Shown: in pieces, positions 11,331 through 25,200 of the stretch
How the letters are laid out: each line of letters begins with the position of its first letter
Numbering within the stretch: position 1 is the stretch's first letter
Assembly (NCBI GenBank): GCA_940671915.1
Contig: CALNVZ010003426.1
Location: forward strand, 50,093,785 to 50,157,784
DNA length: 64,000 nt
Origin: Paracentrotus lividus
Lineage: Eukaryota; Echinodermata; Echinoidea; Camarodonta; Echinidae
Direction: 5' to 3'
The notes under the pieces: model-generated
The model's database searches: none
Told to the model about the DNA's origin: nothing
Seen by the model: the letters and a program-made list of their open reading frames with translations, nothing else
Made by a program: the position numbers and the translations under genes

Positions 11331-11448
11331 CGTGAGTTGAGGTCGGCATGTAGGCAGGCTCTACCTGAAGATGCTCTTCCAAATATTGTCCTCCAGACCA
11401 GGTCACATGGAGCCAATTACAACACGTGGAAAGGGTCACAGACGCCAT
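11331..11448 (-). CDS. Candidate 5' coding exon, unidentified
   Basis: On the minus strand an ATG at 11448 in a good context (AATATGGCG) opens 39 codons ending at a strong donor (CACG followed by GTAAGTGAA at 11330). The predicted peptide starts MASVTLSTCC and includes GGQYLEEHLQVEP. I recognise no family, and no following exon could be identified downstream. It may be a chance open stretch with a good donor, so treat it as a hypothesis only. Confidence 0.22.
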
Positions 11449-11518
11449 ATTAAACATTTACATTTCCATGTATTTTCGTTTGTCGTATCAAAGAGGATGC
11501 ATCGCACTTTTTCTGTAT

Positions 11519-11519
<1 letters not shown>

Positions 11520-11573
<54 letters not shown>
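11520..11573. repeat. (GT)n microsatellite
   Basis: About 26 GT dinucleotides, followed by interrupted GT-rich sequence to about 11620. Confidence 0.95.
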
Positions 11574-11574
<1 letters not shown>

Positions 11575-11782
11575 TGAGTTTGTGGGTGTGTGTGGGTGTG
11601 TGCGTGTGTGTGCGTGTATGTGCCTGTTGGTTCAGAATCATACTATTTAGTTTTTTAACAAGATTTTCAAGGAACTAGTTAGCTTGGTCTCGAGCAACTC
11701 GTTTTAACAACAGTGAAGATAAATGTAGATAGGCTGGTTAATATTCTTGTACAATATAAGTACGATCAATTATATTTATGAA

Positions 11783-11888
11783 ACAACCATGCTGCTTGGT
11801 TCATAGTGAGATTTTTATGCAAAAAGTTTATGCAACAGTGATTCTCATTGGAACATCTATTTGCTATTGGTCGTAACTCTTTATTATA
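11783..11888. mobile_element. Diverged copy of the 22741-22874 MITE
   Basis: Shares in order a TTGGTTCA(C/T)AGTG block, a TTTTAT(T/G)CAA-like block, a GATTCT(C/G)ATTGG block and an AACTCTTTAT end with the element beside CDC37 exon 5. Confidence 0.6.
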
Positions 11889-12000
11889 CCGGCCACAGAT
11901 CTTCTGTATTAAAGCTGGCAATTTTTAGTCCATCGAAACTATCTCTACAATATTTATCTAATGAAGTGTAATGACTGGCGCAAATGTTTCTCACACATAT

Positions 12001-12964
12001 AGGCCCGTATTCCCAAAGGTGTCCTAAAGTTAGGCGTAGCTTAAATATGTGTTTTAAATATGGGTAGAAAATGTGACACAATCCGGAAAAGAAGATATTC
12101 GATTTCTCTGAATTTTTGGTACTAAAACTCTTAACCCTAACTAGGCCGGGGTATTTTCGGAGTTCTTAGAGCCGGGGAGGGGCCTCCCAGCCCCCCCCCC
12201 CCCACCCCTTCAGATCTCGACCGTCGACAGCACAATCGCGCTGAAAATTGGCATGCACGTCCCCTGATGCGTATTCTCCATAACTGCATATTTAATTTTT
12301 CCGAAAAATGTTTCGTTGTAATTATATATGCTAATTATGCTAATTTATGAATGAAATCCTATTTTTGCTCTAATTCTCTCAATATAGCTCCTAGAAAGCT
12401 AATTTTTGGTGTAAATATTACTTATTGCATTCCTAACAATTTTAATCTAAAAGAATTCCAGTATTGTGATCCATTTATTATGTATTTTATTGTTTTTTGA
12501 ATTTCTTATGTATTTCTTTGTTTTTCGACCTTCTTATTTTTATTGTTTTTTCGACCATATTTGTTGGCAAGATTATTTCAGTTGTAAATAGCAACAAATC
12601 AAATGAATATTATCAATTACAGCAACAGTAAACACTCATTTATGAATTTTAGCTGAAAAGACAATTTTGATTGACTTTGTACATGAAATCACGTTTTGGA
12701 GCAATTTTGGGTCTAATGCACGGTTACAAAATTATGCGTAACTCGCGAACAGTGTACACGGGTGTCGGAAATTAGATCTTAAAAGATGCGGGAGATTCGG
12801 AGGAAAAAGTCATGAAACAGCACGGCGAGAGCTTGTCACGTTGCGAACATATTGCACGAAACGTCGAAGGGGGGGGGGCAGATTGTGTCATATTTTGCTA
12901 CGCTTAGTTAAACCACAGATTAAAGCTAGGCATAACTTAAAGACACCTTTGGGAATATGGGCCG
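12001..12964. mobile_element. Fold-back element with GGCCCGTATTCCCAAAGG ends
   Basis: The left end GGCCCGTATTCCCAAAGGTG, followed by TCCTAAAGTTAGGC, is mirrored at the right end, where a CTTAAAGACACCTTTGGGAA-type sequence closes with TATGGGCC. The 0.9 kb interior holds C and G homopolymers (12191-12203, 12871-12878) and no coding frame. Confidence 0.7.
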
Positions 12965-15253
12965 CATGTAAGATCAAAGTATTCTATTCTTCTATTCTTC
13001 TATTTCTCATGGATTTCTTTCTATTGCGATTTTTGTTAAAGCTCTTGCTGGTCGATGCTCAATTAATAACTGATGTTTAAAAAAAAACAAAAAAAAAAAC
13101 AGATAAGTAAGTAAAAGAATGATACAAGACAAATATTGATATACATTTATGCAATGAAACATATTTATTTCTTCAGAACAAATTACAAAACATACCTGCA
13201 TTTTATACGAATCTTGCTTTGCAATGTACATAATACACATAAACTGTATTACAAGTTAATATAGCCTACTGGACTATGTCGACCTAATTAACATAAAATA
13301 TCCCAACACATATCATACACAGTGACAAGCTGTGTGTAGTCATGCACCAAATGTCTGGATTAGATTGCAATAACTACATGTATGACGATTATTATAAAGA
13401 AATTGAGATTTGGTATTGAGAGGGTATAGGTTAGGGAACATTCCTATAGTCCATGGGGCCGGTAGTCCGCAGTGCCTATAGACATCTACACCTTGGTATA
13501 GGGTCATTGTGACCCTGTGTTTTAAGGTTGGTTTTAGGGTTAGGGCATTGAGCAAAATGCGATCCTAGGATATTGTGACACGGTGCCTTAGGGTCATCGT
13601 GATCCGGTTATTTGTGGAAGTTTCAACACTCTGAGCTGAAGGTCCTACATGTATCAGTGTATGTAATGTTGTGTAAAAATAAATATTTTTGCTCTATAGA
13701 CTACACTGTTAAATAAAGCATACAAAGGTACATGTTTGATTTGGTAAATGGTGGGATTCATGCATACATTTAGCTGTCATGATAACATAATATTTCACAA
13801 AACCGGAAAATTTGGGTTTGTTCATTCATTACTGAAAATTGTATCAGTATGTGAAGAAAATATATTAAATTTCAAAAATTAACTCTTCAAAATTACTAAA
13901 GCACCTAAAAAAGTAAAAACAACTTGGTTCTCAAAATATAACTTTTGTTAGTGTCAATACATGGCAGATCAAAGTAATTTGTGACTAGACGAGCATGTAA
14001 GCATATAAATCAGTACAACCCATGCAAATCTTTCTAATCACATTAGCTAGTGTTTGCTTGAAATCATTTACCGATTTGACCCTCGAGTCTTCAGACAGTA
14101 ACTGCCTTTTAGTCTTCTCCTGAAGATTCTTAAACCTCCAATGCACTAGAGCAAATCTACTTGAAATACAGTCAACCTTGTTGAAGTAGAATATGTTGGG
14201 ACTGAAGAAATAGCTTTGACTTTGACAAAAATCAGCTTATAAGGAGTTAAAGACACTAGAATATAAAAAGAAGATTTTGAGTTACGCAAATTTGACTTTT
14301 GCAAGGTCGACTGTAGTCTATTTTGCTCTGATTGTCTATAAATGACAATACATCATTTGGCAGGTAGCTCTAAGTAGTAAGCTGACCAGTTCCACACAGC
14401 CTATAAATGCTAAAGAAATAATCTCTTGTATAGCAGAAGTACATAACAATGTGTCTGAACTGAATTTTCTATAATGAAAACATCCCATTTTTACAATTCT
14501 GTCTATTTCATGGGTAAGTTTATATACATTTATCATGGATATTATGTAGCTTTCAAAATGCAAAGCAGGTCAAAATGAATTATCTAGGCAGTGCATGGAA
14601 ATTTTATCGTAATGCATTTTTGCCAATTGAAAAAAAGAGGGGGGGGGGAGAAATATATCTATATTCTTAAATTCAGTATCATAGCCAAACAATTTTAGCT
14701 TTTGTGAAAGTATTTCTGAATGGTAGTGTTTAACTTTAGGTTGTCTCTCATCAGTGTCTTCATTCAATCTTACATGTATCAGATCTTATTGGGCAGATTA
14801 CCATTTTGGAGATGCTTAGCTGTCAAATCTTCATTGAGTCATTAGAGTTACTAGCAGTCAGAAAGGGAGACATAATGAAAAATTTCACAGAGAAAGATGA
14901 AATCTTTCACAAAGGAGGGGGAGAAAAGAAGTGGGGGAACCCACCCAGAGGATTATCTAGACCTTTATGAAACTATAGAAACTACTTAAGCAATTAAGTA
15001 CCAATTGCACAATACAACTATTTTTAGAGCAAACTGATCTGTATTTAAAAATCAAAATTGGAAATTTCATTTCATATGTCATGCACAAAGTTATCAAATC
15101 TAAATAAATAAAACATTACAGTAAAATAAAAAACAAATCTAGGGTGGATAGTGACAAGTTCATGGGGGTGGGGTATGGCCCCAAGCCTTCATACACATTC
15201 TGCCCTGGATCGAAGCATGCAAATTGAAAATGCAGTAAGAAAAGGCAGCCACA

Positions 15254-15296
<43 letters not shown>

Positions 15297-15396
15297 AGAG
15301 TTGGGACTTGCAAACACCTACATGTAGGAACAATAACATAAAGCTTGCAATAAAACGTGTGGCATTGTGTAAAGAGGGTAAAACATTGACTGAATC
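12965..15396 (-). other. Possible CDC37 3' UTR / flank; no gene
   Basis: No second gene is seen downstream of the CDC37 stop. Candidate minus-strand poly(A) signals are ATTAAA (complement at 15711-15716, about 255 bases after the stop) and AATAAA (complement near 13163). Which one is used cannot be decided from sequence. An A tract of about 40 bases lies at 15255-15294. Confidence 0.35.
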
Positions 15397-15644
15397 CAGT
15401 GGGGTGTAACACAAAGACTTACGATTGATTAAAAGTTACGATTGATTTTTTCTTGGTAACCCCATTTGAAAACCAGGTACATTCATGGATTAGGATTTGG
15501 ATATGATTAAGAGAAATATTAGGGCTAGGGTTAGGATTAAGATCATCAGCTTTGGAGCATCCTGTCAATGATGAGGCTACCAAGAAAAAATCAATCGTAA
15601 CTTTTAATCAATCGTAAGTCTTTGTGTTACACCCCCCAGAACTG
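15397..15644. mobile_element. Fold-back MITE, copy 1 (CAGTGGGGTGTAAC ends)
   Basis: The left end CAGTGGGGTGTAACACAAAG is mirrored on the right (CTTTGTGTTACACCCC followed by CAGAACTG). Both arms hold a direct pair of TACGATTGAT-type words. Copy 2 lies at 16668-16908. It is 325 bases beyond the CDC37 stop and may fall within the 3' UTR. Confidence 0.85.
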
Positions 15645-15968
15645 ACTAAATCTAGACTACTAACAGTAGTGAACTTCGTATAGGGAAGGAGTATACTTGG
15701 CAAAATCACCTTTTAATTCAAGTAATGTTATTGTTGGCTGGTTTATCCTGCATACCGATGTAACATACAAAGGGAGACAGTTCCTGCAAGTCTTCTGTTT
15801 TGGGTAAACCATACTGGTAGGTAATGAAAGTGGACAATATGTGGCCGGTAGTCAGAAGATCGTCAGGGGGTTCAACGTTCACAGTCCTACATATATGTTT
15901 ACTCTCCATTCCTCACAAACACTTTCAGCGACGTCGTGCAGTTTGGGATTTTATCATCGGATGCGTTT

Positions 15969-16217
15969 TTAATCTACAGCTTCCAGGTTTGTGGATGTCT
16001 CCTTGTCAATCTCCTCATAAACCTCCTCTTCCGCCTCACCCTCAGCAGTCGCCCCACCCTCTTCTCCCTCTGCAGGGTCAGTGGCCCCGCCCCCAGGTAC
16101 CCAGAGACCGGAATCAACGCATCGCTTCATGTGGTATGTGGCATCCTCTGGGGACATCTTGGCAATGGTTTCTTGGAGTTGTGATATGCTCTTGGACTCA
16201 AAGCAATCCTGGAGCTC
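15969..16217 (-). CDS. CDC37: CDC37 terminal coding exon 10 (residues 306-387)
   Basis: Acceptor TTTCAG. It encodes [20 protein letters not shown], then [20 protein letters not shown] and an acidic tail ending LEAVD before TAA at 15969-15971. The tail is low in complexity and slightly longer than the vertebrate one. Confidence 0.96.
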   Translation of the reverse strand, partial: ELQDCFESKSISQLQETIAKMSPEDATYHMKRCVDSGLWVPGGGATDPAEGEEGGATAEGEAEEEVYEEIDKETSTNLEAVD

Positions 16218-19200
16218 CTGAAAAGATGCACATGATTTAAAAGAAATAGTGATAATTAGGTTTTATGGTTATGATACTAGTGCCCTGTAACATAAGGAGT
16301 TATGATCAATAACAAGGTAATTGGCTTGGTCCTAAGCACTTCATTATAACGGGAGCGAACTATATTTCCTTTTGGCATTTTGAAACGTGCTACACTTTCT
16401 ATGTACAGTCCAACTTCTCTCATACAACCATCACTAATCTGGCCAGTTTCCCTCTTCTATTATTCATTAAATTCAACTTGCAGCCTACTTTTCTCATGTT
16501 ATTCATATTATATTTTTATCTTGATACAAATCAAGGAACAACAGACGGACAACTTCTTATCAAATTCCCATACTTTTCCCGGATTTGAGACATTTTTCTC
16601 GAATTCCTTCACTTTTCCGGATTTCTAGGTTTTCTAGGTAGAATGGGAACTGTGATTTCTCTCATATCAGTGGGGTGTAACAAAAAAAGACTGACGATTG
16701 ATAAAAAGTTACGACTGATTTTTTTCTCGGTAGCCTCATTTGGAAACCAGGTACAGTCCTGGATTAGGATTTGGATATGATTAAGAGTAGGGTTGGGGCT
16801 AGGGATTAAGATCATCAACTTTGGAGCATCCTCTCCATGATGAGGCTACCAATAAAAAATCAATCGTAACTTTTTATCAATCGTAAGTCTTTGTGTTACA
16901 CCCCACTGGCCATATAAAAGACATGGATGGGTGCTGGTCCCATATTGGCTGGATAAGAGAGACCTGTAGGAGTGTATGTTGATGGGTGACAGTCCTTACA
17001 TGTCCCTATAAGCCAGGTCAGACTTACTAGAGAAATCGCCATGAGAATTAATGCTTACTTTTGGCAATGTCTCAAAGACCTCAGCTGGATCTAATCCTCC
17101 TGGTCCTATTCTTTCTTGTCTCTCCTTCTCCATCTCCTGTAACATACAAAATAATATACATATGTTACTGTCCACAAATTAGTGTTTATTTAATCATTTC
17201 TGATTGGGTAGTAAAATTTGTGGGGTATAACCATTTTAACAAGCAATAGCAAGAACGACTTTATGGGTATAACATAACAACAATACCACTTACAATTGTG
17301 AATATTTGAGAGACACGCAGAAGCATGGTAACATAAGCTATCCAACTCGGGGTATTAAAAAAAACTAGATGAATCTTCGACCGCGCACGGTCGGAAGGCA
17401 TGCCTCCGTATTGCCACATCGGAAAAAAAGGCATGCGCATGTTGAGTATTTTACATCCATTTATACCATGACATCTTTGAGATATTGACCCCAAATCTAT
17501 TAAAGTTGTATCATCAGAATTATTTCCAACTCAGGAAGGATGGCTACTGATGTAATAAAAAGGATAAACATGTTTAAGTTGATCTGTCAAAGGTCCTTCA
17601 GAAATTGCACAAACGAGTCATTTACATAAATAACCAGTGACCTTTGATGTCCTGACCTCAAAAATCTAATCAGTTCATCTTTCCTCCCACATGACCCAAG
17701 TTTGAAGTTGATCCATAAAACGGTTCAGAAGTTACAGCAAGAACGTGCCATTTTCATGTATACAATGACATCTGTGACCTTTGACCTTTGACCTCATGAC
17801 CCTAAAATCTAATCAGATCATTGTCTCTACCATATGCATACATGATCCAAGTTTGAAAGTGATCCGTCAAACGGTTCTTAAGTTATCGCGAGAACGAAAA
17901 CGGGACGGACGTACGGACAACCCGAAAACATAATGCCTCCGGCACCACCTTCGGTGGCGGAGGCATAAAAATGCAATTTGATGTTTCATGAGTAATACAT
18001 ACATTATGTAATGCATAGTAAACAGGTAATCTAGGAGGGGAGAGAGGAGTAGCACTGATTGTCTAGCAATATTTTATGAATGTCATGTGTCACAAAAAAT
18101 GGAAAACAAGTCTGTGAAGGAAACAACCCTCAAAAGTAAATTTGAAAATTNNNNNNNNNNNNNNNNNNNNNNNNNNNNNNNNNNNNNNNNNNNNNNNNNN
18201 NNNNNNNNNNGGAAACTAATCCTTTATACTAGTATTTCCTGCTGTGCAAGGAGTTTCCTTGACAAGACTAGAAAGGGTTGAGATGCATGTGTCTTTGGCC
18301 TACTATAAATTTACCAGTGTAGTGCTGGAACACCAAAAATAGTAACATAAATCATATGTGAACAGCTTGCTGAATGGATGGGGAATCACTAAATTTGCAT
18401 TCTGAATATTGTCCATGCCCTATTGGATGGGGGTATTAGTTAAAAGGAGAACTAAGGAAATCTTTTCAACGAGAAGGGGATAGAGCAACTTCCATCTAGC
18501 ACTACTCAGTGGCTGCCGGGCTCACGAAACAAGGGGCAAAAAGAATTTCCATTTACCTTCGCTTCCGACAATAAAATTTGGAACGTTGGAGCATTTGGAG
18601 CATCTTTAAATCATTCTCAGGCAATAGTTGCTGGTAATTTCCATCTATTTTTTCATGTTTTTTTTTTTGTTGTGTTTTTTGTGTTTATGTTTTGTCTTTT
18701 GGCTGGAAATAAATTATAAAAACAAAGAAATAAACTAATAAATATTAGTTGCCATGGTAACTTATGATTTTAAATACCTCTTCTGCTTCCTTCATGGCCT
18801 TGTCTATTCTGGCCTGTGCTCTTTCCTTTACTCTCTTCTTAAATGAGTTCAGTTCATCATCAAAGGCATCTTGGTATTGTTTCTCCGCCTTGTCCATTCT
18901 GAGATATTAAAACAAAGAGAGAACGAGAAAGTTAAAATATTGGATATTGTGTAGGAAAAGAACGTTACCTGATGCTCAAAGCCATGTATAGTGGCAAGAA
19001 TAAAATTGTCCACTCTGAGATGTTAAGACAAAGAGGGAAACGAACATTACCTGAGGCTCAATGTCACACATTAGTTGCAAGAATAAAGTTTGCGGTGTCG
19101 TGCTGAGCGAAATTTCTTGTGTTCTAATAAATTACGAGAAATTTTACGCATTTCAATTTGAAGATACTGTTTTAGGTGTGGTACATTTTGGTGTATGCTT

Positions 19201-22200
19201 ATTTGCATCCATTTACTTCACTTGTTATGTGGGCCTCGTAGCAGCATCAAGTCACTGTGAGGAGCTCTCCACCTGTCCAGTGTTTCCCTTATTTGTCCAA
19301 CAAACTAAAACTTTTTTCAAACTTGTTTGGACTGACAAATTCAGGCTTAGGGACAAGAGTTCAGGGTTGTCCATCTCTACATATGTATCTGTCAATCCCA
19401 TTTCCTGTTATTATTTCAAGAACCGCTTGAGACATGAACTAGTTGACCTCATTAAATTTTGGAGTATGTCATTTGAAGGTCAAGGGACATAATGGTCATA
19501 TATTATGAAGTTTGATGTATTGAGCTTGTTAACACACACCACTTTGGATATGAAATCCAAACTTGAGGATAGTATGCATCAACCTAGGAAGATGATCTGA
19601 TTGATTTTAGAAATTGTAGGTCAGAAGTTAACTTTTGAGATTCCAGGTACTAGTACATGTATTTACCTAATTATGTGTACGTGGCAATATCTCAAGAATT
19701 CATTAAATCATGTACTTCACACTTGATGAGGTATTCAAAAGAATATTTTTGGAGTAATAAGGTCAAAAGTCATACATGTAGATCAATTTTTTATTTATTG
19801 GTTTGAAAGGTAGAGGTATGCAGAAGATGCAGTTGCATTTGTCTTCTTGAGAATGGTTTTAGTCTTAAAGGGATTCAGGAACTTCCCAAAACAAGTCCAA
19901 GAGGGACCGAAATTAGTAAAAATCCTATTGCACTGACTGTAAAAACAAACTACCAAAAATTAGAGCAAATGGAAGTCATTTAGTACGGTGAAAACAAAGC
20001 TAGGACTTAGGCTTTGCGCGATGAAATCACCGCCGCTCTGTCACGAGCATCAGTGCCATCCTGCCCAGCGGGCTGAGTGTGGGAGCTTTGTAACGCAAAA
20101 TATGCTCTACATTCTGAGCCATGGTGGAAGGATAATGTTTCAAAAACGTCTGGGAGCAGTTTTGCAAATGAGGATATAAAATCATAGACATCTGGGTAGT
20201 ACATTTTGTAAAGAAAGCAATTGGCTTGTAAATTTCAAGGGGTTCCATACTAACCTACATGTTTATAATCATGTTGGCAAAATGAGCTATTTCAATAAAT
20301 TATGATTTGAATTCTCGTTCAATGGTACTGCATCCCTTTAAAAAGAGAGGGCTACTTACTTTGAAAAGAAAGGCCTGATACAAGATCTTGGATCACGATC
20401 AAGACTCTTTGCTAACTCAAGCAGATATTGCATGATAATTGTCTGGTGGGCCACCTGCTCCATCAGCCCATGTTTCTAAACAAAAGCAAATCAAAATATT
20501 GGTTTTAGATTTCCGTAAGTACAGTACCGCCTGAGATCAACATCACAGCTGATTGCAATCGATTGAGTGCAGTTGTACACAAAGAGAATATAGATGATGA
20601 CATTTGATTGCAATCAACTGTGACGTTGAATAGGAGGTACTGTATACATGTACCTAAATTTCAAAGTTCATTACATATCTCCAGCCACACCATTGAAAAC
20701 ATTTCCAGAATTACACCAGACCGACTAAAGACAGACCAAACGGGAAGATCATCCATCGTTGGTTTGGTGATGCATCTGAGGTATTACACAACTAGATACT
20801 GTAACAGCTATTAATCCCAGACAAGCTGATACGGTGGAGAAAGGTAAGAGTTTATGAGAGACGCATCTCTTCCATTCTTTAAAATAACACATTCATACAT
20901 TTTATGTCAAAGCATTCTTTTTCTTATTGCCTTATTGTTCCCTTTCTTTCTTTCTTTTTAAGTGCAAAGGGACTTTAATTCATTTTTTTTTGTAATATGA
21001 GCTATAAAAGAATGGTCCAATATTATTTTTATTATCAAAAATAAAAACACATGTCCAAACAGAGTATAATGAGGGCATCTTACAGGCTAAAATTAGTAAG
21101 GATTTAATAACTATTACTAAATTTAATTACTATTTTAATGCCCATATTGAGGGGTACAATAACAGCAAATGAATAGTTACCTGGAATTAATTTCTTTAAT
21201 TTTCTACAAATTGTGAAACTAGGACCAAACTTTCATGCAATCTGACTATATAGTCCCATGTAACTATCCATGTAAAGACACTGTCAACGACTCATAAAAC
21301 ACTCTATTATATTAACAATCATTACCTCTTCTACTTCTAGGTTGATGCACCAGATTGCAAGATAGTTTGCCGTTTCTTCACACACCAGGTTGGGATGATC
21401 AACCAGGAATTTCTGTGCATCGGGGTATTTCCTGTACATGCCAAACTCTTTGATCAGCTTCTCATTCTTCTTAACAAACGTATCCTGAAATAGAAGATAA
21501 AAATCACGGTCAAGACTGGTCAGGATTAAATTACTGTATAACAAATATAACAAAGATGTTTTCGCGAATGGATAATTTCATGATTTTTGGGATGTTTTCA
21601 TTACTATAAATAGCCTTATGTTGAAGTGGAAATTTTTGTGAAGATGGATTCTCAAAATTCACGAAAATAAAACCACCAAGGAAATAACAAATTGAAGTTC
21701 TCCAAGAAGACCTTCAGCACCCCTCGTGTCTCATCGCTACAGGCCTGGCACAGTTACACTGAGAGAGATTTGTCACTACCAGAAGACCCAAATGTATGAA
21801 ATGTCAAAGAAATGAATTTTATTCAAATTAACAAAACCTGAAGCATTGAAAGCATACTCTTCTCATTAGCTTCTTCCATAAGTGTCCTCCTTTGGTTGCT
21901 TCTAAAGTTAATGGGATTAGTCAACCATAATTAGTTTACTCCTTCACCAATAATTTGATTGAACACAATGATACTGTAAACACTGTTACCAATTAACATA
22001 CCCCAAAACAGGGAGGGTCGACAAGGCTGATTTTTCTCATATCGTATTTTCTTTCATTAGGATGTTTCAATGTAGACAAACATCCTAATAAAAGAAAATG
22101 CGATATGAGAAAAATCAGCCTCGTGGAACCTTTGCTTCATGTACTCTCGCTTCGTTGGAAGACACCCCCCCCCAAAAAAAAAAAACAAACAAACAAACAA

Positions 22201-25200
22201 ACAAACAAACAATTAAATCTAAGGAAATTATTTCATTGCTCTATTGAATTATAAGTGCCACTTCTTATTCATAACATACAATTACATGCCATTCAATTGC
22301 TTAAGGATTATTTTAAATGAATGCTATCATTTCTTTTCCTATTGTGTAAGGAGTTTCTGATGCTTCAGATCATGTAATCAACATCATTTTCAATTGAGTA
22401 CATTATGATATTAAATCAAGTTTTAAAAGAGTGAAATATACTACTGATTTATAGGCCTCTAGACATGGCACCTTACCAATCACTTTGAAGACAGAAAAAA
22501 TGGCAAAAATCTCAAGTTTTGGCTTGAACTTTGGTCACAAAAGGTCACACAACTCTTGCGCAGAAGGACCCATTTTTAGAAAATTTGGTGTCAAAAGATG
22601 TGTATATGTCTTGAATGTAAATGTCATCAACCTTCCACTCTAAGATTTCAAAACAGTTGTTTCGCAATCTCAAAAGTATCAAATCTCATTACCTATATTC
22701 TTCATGCGGTTTATAATTATTCATCTATCAATCAATTGCCCCGTTACATAAAGAGTTACTATCAATTTCAAATTTGAAACAATCATTCTGATTGGTTCAC
22801 AGTGGGACTTTTATTCAAGAAGGCCATGAAACAAGGATTCTGATTGGCTACTATCATAACTCTTTATGTTACAGAGCAAATATTTACCATTTTATTCTCT
22901 CTTTCCTCATCTGTCATCTCTTCATCTGTCTTTTCATATTTGTTGATGAGCGTCTTCTCAAAGCCTGGTTTGCTCAGCGTGTCAACATTCCATGGAGTTA
23001 GCTAAAGATGTAGAAAATGAATAATAGTTCAGACTAACAAAAATACTATAAAAAAATTGAAAGCTCTAATGATGAAGAGAAACTGAATAATCGCAGAGTG
23101 AAAAATAAAATGACAAGAACAGTGGCTGTGACCATTCCAATGGTACCCGGCACTGCCTTTTAGATATAATTGCAACATCAAGGAATTTTCATCCCCTTGT
23201 TAATGGGCTATGGGTTAAAAGTTAATTCACATGCTACATGGAACATCCAACTTTCACACCCAGAATTCTTTGAACATTCTCCTTCAACTTGAAGCTTAGT
23301 CAGAGATTTAGGCACAGTTCATATCAATACCGGCAATCACTTCTTCTAAAAAGGAAAAAAATTAAAAAACACCGGAATCAGTATCTGTGAAGACTTGACA
23401 GAATCGAACCGTCGACTCCTCCACGACGCCTACATGTCCACTAAGATAGAGAATAGTAAGATCCTAGCAGCATGGTCTACAGATGGACGAATCATCATCA
23501 ATGTGAAATCGACTGATGGTAAGACCATGAGGAAACAGATCCATGACATGAATGAACTGAATGTATTCACCTGAAGTATTTGAACTGTTTCTTAATCTTC
23601 TTCAATCAGACTAAAATAATTATTTGTATTTATCGTTATATATGCCTCTAGACATCGATTATGTGATACTAATTTGCAATACACCTTTATTTGTTTATAC
23701 GTATTTTGTACATTAAAAAACCTATACATTTTATGTCTTATAATTTTCAGATTTGTATTTTCTTTTATCTCTGTGTAAATGATAATGAATGACGTGTGTG
23801 CTATATGTGGTGGATGCCTTAACAGTTTAAACCCTATACAGTTTACAATATGCGCTAGTTGTATTAATATATTTCCATTTAACCAATATGTACATGATGA
23901 CGACTTCAAGTTAAACATGTATTCTTCTTTTCATATGAATAAAAGAGTTGACTGTGATAAATTTAAGAATATGAAAATAAATCCATTTTCTATATGGGAA
24001 GATGATGTTAAAATATGTGATGAAAAATTATATTTGAATATAGTTGATAGTGAAAATCCTATAGAAATTCAACACACAGAAAATGTTTGTATACTTATGT
24101 GAAGAATTTCAAGATATATATAAAAATAATGATAATGATTTTTTCTCTTCTTCATGTAAATTGCAGAAGTTTATGTCATAATTTTGATGCATTCTGCTCT
24201 ATGTTAGCTAACGTTGATTCACAATTTTACAGCAATCTGTGTATCAGAAACTTGGTTTCAAACAAGAACAAAAAAACAGAATTGTACAATTTAAACGGTA
24301 TAACCCTTATAAATATAAATAGGGAAAATGGAATAGGAGTGAGTTGCTATTTATATAAATGAAATGTATGATTTTACTATACGGTCCGATTTATCTTGTA
24401 ATCTCAGAGTGTGACATTTGTTTATTGAATTAAAATGCAAAAGATAAAACCTCTTATAATAGGATGCGTTTACAGAGTTCCAAATACTAACATTGAAACA
24501 TTTTTGATAAAATGAACAAGCGCTTGAATATTGTAAGTAAAATTAATAGTGAATTATATATTTGGTACTACTATAATAAATTTATTGAATGCATGTTCTC
24601 ATGAAAAACACAAACTTATTTTAGAAACCATGTTCTCCTATAACTTTGTACCCCTTAAATCTTAAAACCAACAAGAATAACAAAGACAAGTGCAACTTTG
24701 ATTGATAAATCATTGTAATTCCTTCGACAATACAATTGACTCTGGTTATTTATACGCCTGATGTTTCCGATCACTTCCCTATTATTTGTATTATAAAAAC
24801 ATAAAAAAGATCGTTACTGAAACTCATCACAACTACAAAAGAGGACCAATTAATTGATGAAAACACACTAAAATTCAATAAAAACTTTGTGAAGTCGACT
24901 GGAGTTGCGTTTATAATTGTAAAAATGCAAATGATTGTTATAATATTTTCATGTCAATTTTAATTCAAAAATACTGAAGTTTTCCAGAAAAGTAAAAACC
25001 AGGTTGTAAGGAAGAAATTTACTTTCAGAAACCATGGTTGACAAAATGTTTGATGAAATCCATAAATAAAAAAAACCGTATGTATAAAAGTTTTTGAAAT
25101 GCAAATGTGATAAACATAAGGAAAAGTATGTCATATATAAAAACAAATGACAAGTTTATTACGCACTGCGAAATCTGAATATTCATCCTTGTTTTCAACA

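Noticed and set aside
13530-13545. Telomere-like TTAGGG words
   Set aside because: Only one or two copies within ordinary sequence; the same applies near 15530 inside a MITE.
19061-19492. 143-codon plus-strand frame in CDC37 intron 7
   Set aside because: It overlaps dispersed-repeat sequence, shows no domain and lies antisense in an intron.
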